Both the position numbers and the translations under genes were made by a program. Positions 57,184 through 64,000 of a DNA stretch of 64,000 nt are shown piece by piece. Each line of letters begins with the position of its first letter. Positions within the stretch are counted from its first letter, which is position 1. This DNA comes from Actinomyces sp. zg-332. GTDB lineage: Bacteria; Actinomycetota; Actinomycetes; Actinomycetales; Actinomycetaceae. The notes under the pieces were generated by a model. It saw only the letters and a list, made by a program, of their open reading frames with translations. It did not search any database and was not told where the DNA came from. The stretch spans positions 1,240,001 through 1,304,000 of the forward strand of contig NZ_CP064951.1 in NCBI RefSeq assembly GCF_011751945.2. Reading direction: 5' to 3'.

Positions 57184-58791
57184 TTACTTATCATATTCTT
57201 TTACAAAACCGTATAGTAGCGCAGCTCCAAAACCTGTAGGTTGGTTGGTGCTTACTTCTCCCATAGGTTTGCCTGCACGTCCAACTCCAGCAATATCTAG
57301 GTGACACCACTTATGTCCTTTTACAAAGTGTTCTAAGAATAGTGCTGCTGTAATCGAACCAGCTCCTACAGTTCCTTCAGTTTCAACATGACAAATATCA
57401 GCTATAGGAGAATGCAAAACTTCACGGTAATCGTCTACTAAAGGCATACGCCACACATTTTCACCAATTACGCTACTAGCTTTGGACATTTTATTCCAAA
57501 CTTCATCATCGTTAGAATAAGTGGCAGCATGGAAACGACCTAATCCGAATGTAGCAGCACCTGTCAAAGTAGCAACATCGACAACAATATCAGCCTGTAA
57601 ATCGCTAATTGCGTAATCTAAACCATCAGCCATAACCATACGTCCCTCAGCATCAGTGTTTAGAATCTCCACAGTACTACCAGCATAAGTCTTAACTACG
57701 TCCCCTGGACGATATGAACTTGCCCCCATAGCATTTTCAGCCATTGTTGCAACAGCGGTAACTTCAACATTCAAACCAGCTTTAGCTATGGACAAAATAG
57801 CAGATACTACAGTTGCAGTACCACTCATGTCAGTTTTCATTGGAACCATGCTCTCGCGAGGTTTGAGTGATAAACCACCTGTATCGTAAGTAATACCTTT
57901 ACCTACAAATACAATTTTTGGTGTATTTGCACGTACATTCTTAGGAATCCATTTGATAGTAACTAGGCAAGGAGGTGTAACAGAAGCAGAACCCACAGCT
58001 AAGATAGCGTTGAAACCACGCTCACGTAGCTCATCAGCATTCATGCATTCAAACACTAATTCCCCGTCTAAGTTTTCGCACTGTTTGACCAATTCTTCAA
58101 AATTTTCAGCTAACCATTTCGGATTCTTTACGTTTGAAGGAACGCATTCTAGTGTACGAGCTAGAATTGTTGCCTCAGCTATCCTACGGCTTTCCTGTAA
58201 ATTCTCAGAAGCTCTTTCTTCATTTTGAGTTAGAACAAAAATATTCACCACAGGGTCTTTTAAATCATTTGTTGAAGCAATACGTGTTTGTCGATAACAA
58301 GACAACAAAATTCCATCAAAGAAAGCAATTTGCTGTTCATCAGTCAAACTATCAATGAAAGTAACACAAGCACTTTGAGTTCCAACTGTGCCTCGCCCTA
58401 GTTCAAGCCCAGCTTTACGACAATCATCTAGAGTTTTTTCTCCCAATCCCACGACGAGAATATTACTAGGCAGATTTTCCCAAAGGTCAGCATTTAGCTT
58501 AGGTAAAGATATTTTTAGTGTGCTACCACTTTTACCTTTGTATCCTTCATTCTCTAGATGATTCTTTACATCGAATCCATATAAGTCAGATATTTCAGCA
58601 ATATAAGAATCTAAAACACAAACGTCTTTTACTTCTTCCTCATTTTGAGTCTCATTTTGAAGATTTGAAATATAAGAGTCCAGTATTAGAGTACCAATTT
58701 CATTAGTTTTGACAACTGTGTCAATTTTATCTGATAAAAAAGTAAATTTTGAAAACTTTTGTGCGTCAAAAATATTGAAGTCAACGCTCAC
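57184..58791 (-). CDS. pepA: Leucyl aminopeptidase (M17 family)
   Basis: A 535-residue cytosolic aminopeptidase with two metal ions. The C-terminal catalytic domain has VGKGITYDTGGLSLKP near 299, MKTDMSGTATV near 320 and the signature NTDAEGRMVMADGLDYA near 378, with the conserved Lys, Asp and Glu ligands present. The N-terminal domain is typical of the M17 family but weakly conserved. It stands alone and converges with the methyltransferase gene. Confidence 0.95.
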   Translation of the reverse strand: MSVDFNIFDAQKFSKFTFLSDKIDTVVKTNEIGTLILDSYISNLQNETQNEEEVKDVCVLDSYIAEISDLYGFDVKNHLENEGYKGKSGSTLKISLPKLNADLWENLPSNILVVGLGEKTLDDCRKAGLELGRGTVGTQSACVTFIDSLTDEQQIAFFDGILLSCYRQTRIASTNDLKDPVVNIFVLTQNEERASENLQESRRIAEATILARTLECVPSNVKNPKWLAENFEELVKQCENLDGELVFECMNADELRERGFNAILAVGSASVTPPCLVTIKWIPKNVRANTPKIVFVGKGITYDTGGLSLKPRESMVPMKTDMSGTATVVSAILSIAKAGLNVEVTAVATMAENAMGASSYRPGDVVKTYAGSTVEILNTDAEGRMVMADGLDYAISDLQADIVVDVATLTGAATFGLGRFHAATYSNDDEVWNKMSKASSVIGENVWRMPLVDDYREVLHSPIADICHVETEGTVGAGSITAALFLEHFVKGHKWCHLDIAGVGRAGKPMGEVSTNQPTGFGAALLYGFVKEYDK

Positions 58792-59121
58792 TTTATATCA
58801 CCACATAACATTCTATAAATAAACAACACATATCATTTTACTACTTAAATTAAGTTTTTATTGCACTCTTATTAAAAATCTATATTTTTATTACAATCAT
58901 ATTTTTAAAAAGCAAATAGTATTATTGATATACCAACCGTATAATGTATTTTTAGAAACTTTCTAACGCAACACTTCAATAATATTACTATAAAATTTTT
59001 TTAAAAAATTGGGGATATTTTATTTCTTATACATAAACTAGTCAAATTTTTTATATAAAAACTCTTCAAATTAACATATAAATCACATAAAATGAACACT
59101 AGGTGTTAACTTAGGGGAAGA
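58792..59121. other. Divergent promoter region, no gene seen
   Basis: About 330 very A+T-rich bases between the divergent leucyl aminopeptidase and phosphohexomutase genes. It must hold both promoters. AGGGGAAGA just before 59122 is the ribosome binding site of the rightward gene. Nothing else was recognised. Confidence 0.5.
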
Positions 59122-60846
59122 ATGACTGAAGAACACAATCTCAAGATAGATATTGAGGTAATCAAAGCTTGGGAGAAAAACGATATCGACAAAAATAGTC
59201 GAGAAGAATTGAAAACTTTAAGGCTGCAAGCTGAAAAGGGCTCTCCTGAAGCTATTGATTATTTGAACGAAGCTTTTAAAACAGACTTAGCTTTTGGAAC
59301 TGCTGGTTTGAGAGCCGAAATGGGACCTGGCCCAAACAAGATGAATAGTTCAGTAGTCGCCCGTGCCGCTAAAGGAATTTCTGATTATCTTCTCGAAAAA
59401 CTCGGTAAAAACTATAAAGTTGTAATAGGATATGACGCACGCTATAACTCTAAAGATTTTGCTACTTTAAGCGCAAAAATTATTACAGCAAATAAAGGTA
59501 AAGTCTATTTACTCAATTCCCCTCAGCCTACTCCTGTTAGTGTTTTCGCATCTAAAAAACTAAAAGCAGACGCCACAATAGTAGTAACAGCAAGCCATAA
59601 TCCAGCTGAAGATAATGGTTACAAAGTCTATCTAGGCAAACGTCTAGGTGGAGAATATGGTGACGGAGTACAGATTGTTCCTCCAGCTGATAAAGAGATT
59701 TTTGACCTTATCAAAGCTTCTCCAAAACCTTGTGATATAAAACAAAAAGATGACTATGAAATAATTCCTTCAAGCATACTAAATGAATATATTTCCCACG
59801 TTTGCAGTACTACTTTAAAATTATTTCCAGCAAACTCAAACAAAAATTTAAAGATAGTAACTACTGCTCTACATGGTGTTGGCGGACGTGCTTTAAATAC
59901 TGCTCTATTCAAACTAGGGTTCCAGTATATTTGGAATGTAGAAGAACAACACATTCCAGATCCTAACTTCCCTACTGTTGAATTTCCTAACCCTGAAGAA
60001 CCAGGGGCTTTGGAACTAGCTATAGCTTTAGCTAAAAAGAAGAATGCTGATATTATTCTAGCCAATGATCCAGACGCTGATAGGTGTAGTGTGGCAATAA
60101 AAACTGCTAAGGGATATAGACAGCTTAATGGTGATGAAATTGGGTCGTTATTAGGAAATCTTGTTGCTAGCCAACATAAGAATAAAGATGTGTATTTAGC
60201 TAACTCAATAGTTTCTTCAAGACTACTTTCCCATATTGCTAGCTCACACAATGTGAAACATACAGAAACTCTAACAGGGTTCAAATGGATCGCACGCACC
60301 CCTAAACTCGTGTTTGGTTACGAGGAAGCAATTGGTTTCTGTTTGGATCCAGATACAATACGTGATAAAGATGGAATTAGTGCTTGTTTAGCTATTGCTT
60401 GTTACGCTGATGCACTAAACGACCGTAATAAAACTTTACAAGATATTCTGGATATTTTTGCTTTGAAATTTGGTCTTCATTTTACAAGCCAACTTTCCAT
60501 TCGTGCTAAACAAGATCTTATTGAGCATGGTTTGGAGAATCTAAAATATAATCCTCCTACTTTCTTAGCCTCATCTAAAGTGGTAAAAATTGTAGATTTA
60601 ATGAAGCCAACTAATGGGCTTGAACCTACTCCTGGATACATTTTTTACACTGCAGCTAATGATCGAATAATTGTTAGACCTTCTGGTACCGAACCGAAAA
60701 TAAAATGCTATATTGAAACAATTGTGCCACCTGAAATAGTTGGTCCGTCATATTTGGCTATGAAAGATATGCGTAACCCGATGACTCAAGCATCTGGACG
60801 TATAGCCCAACTAAAAACTGATATACGAAAAGCCACAGGTCTATAA
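59122..60846 (+). CDS. Phosphohexomutase (phosphoglucomutase/phosphomannomutase family)
   Basis: A 574-residue alpha-D-phosphohexomutase that moves a phosphate between C1 and C6 of a hexose. It has the phosphoserine loop VTASHNPAEDNGYKVY near 156, the magnesium loop NDPDADRCS near 314, the sugar loop GYEEAIGF near 396 and the phosphate-binding VRPSGTEPKIK near 517. The length fits the long PGM2-like group. Glucose 1-/6-phosphate is a likely substrate, which would link to the galactokinase nearby and to glucose 6-phosphate dehydrogenase, but mannose phosphates cannot be excluded. Confidence 0.93.
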   Translation: MTEEHNLKIDIEVIKAWEKNDIDKNSREELKTLRLQAEKGSPEAIDYLNEAFKTDLAFGTAGLRAEMGPGPNKMNSSVVARAAKGISDYLLEKLGKNYKVVIGYDARYNSKDFATLSAKIITANKGKVYLLNSPQPTPVSVFASKKLKADATIVVTASHNPAEDNGYKVYLGKRLGGEYGDGVQIVPPADKEIFDLIKASPKPCDIKQKDDYEIIPSSILNEYISHVCSTTLKLFPANSNKNLKIVTTALHGVGGRALNTALFKLGFQYIWNVEEQHIPDPNFPTVEFPNPEEPGALELAIALAKKKNADIILANDPDADRCSVAIKTAKGYRQLNGDEIGSLLGNLVASQHKNKDVYLANSIVSSRLLSHIASSHNVKHTETLTGFKWIARTPKLVFGYEEAIGFCLDPDTIRDKDGISACLAIACYADALNDRNKTLQDILDIFALKFGLHFTSQLSIRAKQDLIEHGLENLKYNPPTFLASSKVVKIVDLMKPTNGLEPTPGYIFYTAANDRIIVRPSGTEPKIKCYIETIVPPEIVGPSYLAMKDMRNPMTQASGRIAQLKTDIRKATGL

Positions 60847-60870
60847 AATCAGCCACTTTACTGATTTTAT
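60843..60870 (+). terminator. Hairpin at the end of the phosphohexomutase gene
   Basis: ATAAAATCAG and CTGATTTTAT are perfectly complementary around eight bases and overlap the stop codon. The T run is within the second arm, so it is a weak but plausible terminator. Confidence 0.5.
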
Positions 60871-61348
60871 ACTACGCAAGTAAAGTAACTATTCAGATTG
60901 CTGATTGGGACAATCTGCTTTAAATTTCTTTATCCTTTGGCTAATTTTGTGTGTTTATTCCATTCGAATATATTCTTGTAAAATACCTATAAAAGTCGAG
61001 CAATGTTTTCAACTATCTTTCCCTTTGTAACCACATATGACGATGCTTACCAATACACATAATAAGTAACTGCTTCTAATGAGTTAATATGGGATTATTT
61101 GCATTTATTTTGCTCATAATACTACCACGGTAAAAACTATCAGTCTTTATAAATAGGACTTCCAAATATTAGACCAGCCTTATAGTACGTAGTTTTCTCA
61201 CCGAATACACAGCTTTACTTTTATAATTATTAAGACACAGAAAATACACTAAAGTTACTTGCAATAAATTGGAGTAGAGCTTTATACATAAAGTTCTAAA
61301 ATTTCAATAAGCAACATTCTTACGGGAGAAAATAAATATCACACAAGA
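60871..61348. other. Intergenic region, no gene seen
   Basis: About 480 A+T-rich bases between two convergent genes. A short hairpin (CAGATTG and CAATCTG near 60894-60917) is present. I see no other structure and no supported frame. Confidence 0.5.
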
Positions 61349-62458
61349 TTATGTTGTAATCAGCTTTTTACCCTTAGATAAACTTTCCATTATTTTATTT
61401 ATTTCATCAGTTAAAAATGCTGGTATATCTTTTTCTAACTCAGGATTCACCTTAAATTTCAGACCTTCGTTTTGAAGGTTAGTTGCAATGTCAGAAACAA
61501 TCTTTTCACCCATATTCGTATTTGTAACTACAGCTTGTATAAAATGAGATATTTTGACTGTAGTCATTGCTAATACTAGTTTCTGGTTATCTTTTATTTC
61601 TGTAAAATCTTGCCCCATCCAAAACATGCTTGTATTAGGAGTGTTAGATATTTCTTGAAGTACTACTTCTTGATTTTTCTGTAGAACAGGTAGCAAAATA
61701 TCTGCTTTATCTGATACTAAAGTGGAAACAAGTTTTTTTATTTCTTCTGTATTATTTTCTTTTAATAATAGAGGTTTACGATTACCTTTATTATCGTTAT
61801 TTTTGCTATCTTTTTTATCTGATGAATTCTTGCTGTCTTCGTTTTCTTTATTTAAACCTACTAAAGTAATTCCCGTACCATTATCAGCATTGTACTTTGC
61901 TATACCTTTTCTAATACCATCCATATAAGTTTCAGATATAGATGACTGAGTATCTGTAAAAGTAGCTATTTTACCTGTACGTGTCATTCCAGCAGACAAA
62001 TATCCCGCTAAAAATCCTGATTCTTCAAGTGAAATATTTATTTCTTTAGTATTTTCCAGTTTACTTACAAATTTAGTACCCATAGATATGAAGGTAATTT
62101 CAGGATTTTGTGTTGCAAAGAATGAAAGTAAATCAACAACTGGTTTACCTATCCCCATAATAGTGTCACATTTTTCTTTGATAGCTCCATCTATCTTTTC
62201 TTTATAATCATTCTTACCAAAAGAATATACTTTTACAGAGTCCTTTTTCTTTGAATTTATTTTTGCAACAGTTTTAGCTGTTTCTTCAACGAGTATTTTA
62301 TTCTGCTCATAGTCTAAGGATTGTGAGGTTTGCAACATAACACAAGCCTTTTTTTCAACTTTTATAGCTGCATTATTATCACTAGATGAGGAGGCGCATC
62401 CTGCTAAAAACAAACTTAATGTAGTAGCGCCAACAATTACTTTCTTCAAAGAGTTCAT
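61349..62458 (-). CDS. BMP family lipoprotein (PnrA-like substrate-binding protein)
   Basis: A 369-residue lipoprotein. The signal peptide ends in LAGC, with the lipidated Cys at residue 21. The body resembles Bmp/PnrA proteins, which bind nucleosides for ABC import: GKIATFTDTQSSISETYMDGIRKGI fits the region usually written GG.....V..F..G...G. The motif ITFISMGT and the EESGFLAGYLSAG segment are also typical. An insert rich in Lys, Asn, Asp and Ser (SKNSSDKKDSKNNDNKGN, near 207-224) interrupts the domain. No permease or ATPase gene is adjacent, so the transport partner lies elsewhere. The ligand is unproven. Confidence 0.8.
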   Translation of the reverse strand: MNSLKKVIVGATTLSLFLAGCASSSSDNNAAIKVEKKACVMLQTSQSLDYEQNKILVEETAKTVAKINSKKKDSVKVYSFGKNDYKEKIDGAIKEKCDTIMGIGKPVVDLLSFFATQNPEITFISMGTKFVSKLENTKEINISLEESGFLAGYLSAGMTRTGKIATFTDTQSSISETYMDGIRKGIAKYNADNGTGITLVGLNKENEDSKNSSDKKDSKNNDNKGNRKPLLLKENNTEEIKKLVSTLVSDKADILLPVLQKNQEVVLQEISNTPNTSMFWMGQDFTEIKDNQKLVLAMTTVKISHFIQAVVTNTNMGEKIVSDIATNLQNEGLKFKVNPELEKDIPAFLTDEINKIMESLSKGKKLITT

Positions 62459-62930
62459 TATTCCCTCTCATATTTAGACTATTTTGTTTCCGTAAGCAAT
62501 TCTACCAAAACTATATATATTGCAAACTAAGATATATAGTTTTAGATACATTTTATTTATCTTACTTTACCTATCTCTTACGTATTTCAAGTAAAATGTC
62601 ATTTTATAAAGAATGTTTTATGCGAAAAATCTAACTGTTGTGTTTTACATTTCTACATAAGCAAATCTCTAATATTACTTTATTATTTCTTTCAATGACA
62701 CAGATATTTTAATATGAAAATATGAGGTTTTAATTAGCATATTCTTTTTATATCTTAAAACTTGTGCCAGTTTAAAAGCTAACTAAAGTTTTAAATCTGT
62801 TTTTAGCGTAAGTATTTTCCAAACAGTAAAGTCACATTTTACGCACAACTGTACTTTTAGCAAACTATAAGCATAAATGGGCGTAAAGGTACACTAAGTT
62901 AAACCCTAAGAATATATAGGATTATTAGGC
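62459..62930. other. Intergenic region, no gene seen
   Basis: About 470 A+T-rich bases between galK and the lipoprotein gene. It should contain the promoter of the lipoprotein gene. No frame, repeat or RNA was recognised. Confidence 0.5.
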
Positions 62931-62985
62931 AAAACTCTAAAACATTTAAAAAAGAGACAGATAGTACTGTAAATTTTAGAGTTTT
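62931..62985 (-). terminator. Possible terminator of galK
   Basis: AAAACTCTAAAA (62931-62942) and TTTTAGAGTTTT (62974-62985) are perfectly complementary across a 31-base loop and overlap the galK stop codon. No strong T run follows on the minus strand, so it may instead be an mRNA 3' structure. Confidence 0.4.
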
Positions 62986-64000
62986 CTTGCCCCTTGACCT
63001 GCAACTGCAGTCATAATAACAGGGCTAGTATATCCAGCTTTTTCGAAAGCTTCAGCAACTTTTTGTGAAAGCCTGTCTCGATCTTGCCTTTGTATCAAAG
63101 CGATCGCACAGCCTCCAAAACCGCCACCAGTCATTCTGCTTCCCCAAGCTCCGTTTTCTTTCATAGTATCAACGACTAAATCTAGTTCTTTACAGCTGAC
63201 CTCATAGTCGCATCTTAAGCTCTGGTGTGAATCAAACATTCTTTCACCAAGTTTTTGCTTTATATCTTCAGAATAACTCGTATTGTTAGAAAGTATTTCG
63301 ATAAATTCTTGAGTTCGATGAATTTCAGTCACAATGTGCTTAGTTCTTTGCTTCTCAACATTGTTATCTAGTTTATCCAAACTATCTGATAGAGTATCTA
63401 TGCTTATTTCACGTAAAGCACTCACCCCTAGTTTTTTAGCAGCATCCATACAAGTTTGTCGACGCTTGCCATACTGTCCATCAACAAGTTTATGTTCAGC
63501 CTTAGTATCTATGACTAGTAGCTCCAAATCATTTTCAGCCATCTTAAAAGGAACTAAGTTAGCAGTAAACGTTTTGCAGTCCAAAGCAAGCGCTTTGCCA
63601 CTTTCACAACGCATTGATGCTGACTGGTCCATTCCCCCAGTGGGCGCTCCAGCTACTTCGTTTTCAGCACGAACACACATTCTAGCTATATCAGCACGCT
63701 TTAAGTCTTTATCAGCGCCATAAATATCTATCCCTAGCTGATCAGCTAAATAAACAGCTATAACACATTCTAAAGCTGCTGAGGAGGACAATCCAGCTCC
63801 ATAAGGAACACAAGAATCTAGTGCTATATCACAACCAGCGATATTTTCATATCCCTCTTGTATAAAAGCCCAGAAAACCCCTGCAACATAGCTTATCCAT
63901 CCTTGGACTTCTTTATCACTACCCTTAGGTCCAATATTATCCAAGTCGAAGCTACATAGTTTCTCTTCTTGAGCTGAACAAATATTTACCACTCTATCAG
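62976..64000 (-). CDS. galK: Galactokinase (5' part cut by window edge)
   Basis: Phosphorylates galactose in the Leloir pathway. The visible part ends at the natural stop and covers about 340 residues. The frame stays open through the window edge (DRVVNICSAQ), so the N-terminal galactose-binding signature lies outside. The GHMP kinase motif VPYGAGLSSSAALE and the third motif MTGGGFGGCAIALI near the C-terminus are clear. GGMDQSASM carries the catalytic Asp. The GTG at 63990-63992 is not a likely start because the sequence before it also matches the family. No other Leloir gene is in the window. Confidence 0.94.
   Translation of the reverse strand, partial: DRVVNICSAQEEKLCSFDLDNIGPKGSDKEVQGWISYVAGVFWAFIQEGYENIAGCDIALDSCVPYGAGLSSSAALECVIAVYLADQLGIDIYGADKDLKRADIARMCVRAENEVAGAPTGGMDQSASMRCESGKALALDCKTFTANLVPFKMAENDLELLVIDTKAEHKLVDGQYGKRRQTCMDAAKKLGVSALREISIDTLSDSLDKLDNNVEKQRTKHIVTEIHRTQEFIEILSNNTSYSEDIKQKLGERMFDSHQSLRCDYEVSCKELDLVVDTMKENGAWGSRMTGGGFGGCAIALIQRQDRDRLSQKVAEAFEKAGYTSPVIMTAVAGQGARKL

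Overview
The window looks like chromosome from an AT-rich actinobacterium, possibly near the Actinomycetaceae; the genus cannot be named from the sequence alone. The evidence is the gene order prfB-ftsE-ftsX-smpB-ssrA, an AdnA/AdnB-type helicase-nuclease pair next to a DUF3107 gene, an actinobacterial-type phosphotransferase, a PHP-MarC pair, a tmRNA tag (AKNTRTDFALAA) of actinobacterial style and a surface protein with an LAATG (LAXTG-type) sorting signal. Intergenic DNA is extremely A+T rich.

Layout. 1-2051: an ECF-type importer ATPase (cut by the window edge), a UPF0397 S-component and a SAM hydrolase (DUF62). 2465-5981: a TauE/SafE permease and a YhgE/Pip membrane protein. 6945-9422: a sortase-anchored coiled-coil protein with a CAP-like domain. 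10051-10275: a small membrane protein. 11168-15190: tmRNA, smpB, ftsX, ftsE and prfB. 15556-16875: a phosphotransferase-fold protein with altered catalytic residues. 17326-40723: three paralogous giant wall-anchored adhesins built from tandem Cna_B-type modules. 41010-48225: the AdnB and AdnA helicase-nucleases. 48360-50246: DUF3107, MarC and PHP genes. 50385-56095: aminopeptidase P, then a pgl-gnd-zwf oxidative pentose phosphate operon. 56350-64000: O-methyltransferase, leucyl aminopeptidase, phosphohexomutase, BMP-type lipoprotein and galactokinase (cut by the window edge).

The most unusual part is the adhesin array. The three proteins share a signal peptide, a long N-terminal region with a calcium-loop-like motif, an SdrD_B-like domain, a first Cna_B-like module, then 23, 13 or 3 near-identical modules, and an LVNTG sorting signal. 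The Lys, Glu and Asn positions expected for isopeptide bonds are visible in the repeats. Two of the three genes carry a run of ten G just upstream of the ribosome binding site; the third does not. This suggests phase-variable expression by slipped-strand mispairing. A decayed copy of the 3' end of adnB lies between the second and third adhesin genes (35686-35775). It shows that an adhesin gene was duplicated in tandem together with the end of its neighbour. The array therefore looks like a locus that can vary in expression, stalk length and copy number.

The remaining genes are mainly housekeeping. PrfB, SmpB and tmRNA act in translation termination and ribosome rescue, FtsEX in cell division and wall remodelling, AdnAB in double-strand break processing, and Pgl-Gnd-Zwf in NADPH and pentose supply. 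GalK and the phosphohexomutase act in sugar phosphate metabolism. No tRNA, rRNA, insertion sequence or CRISPR array was recognised.
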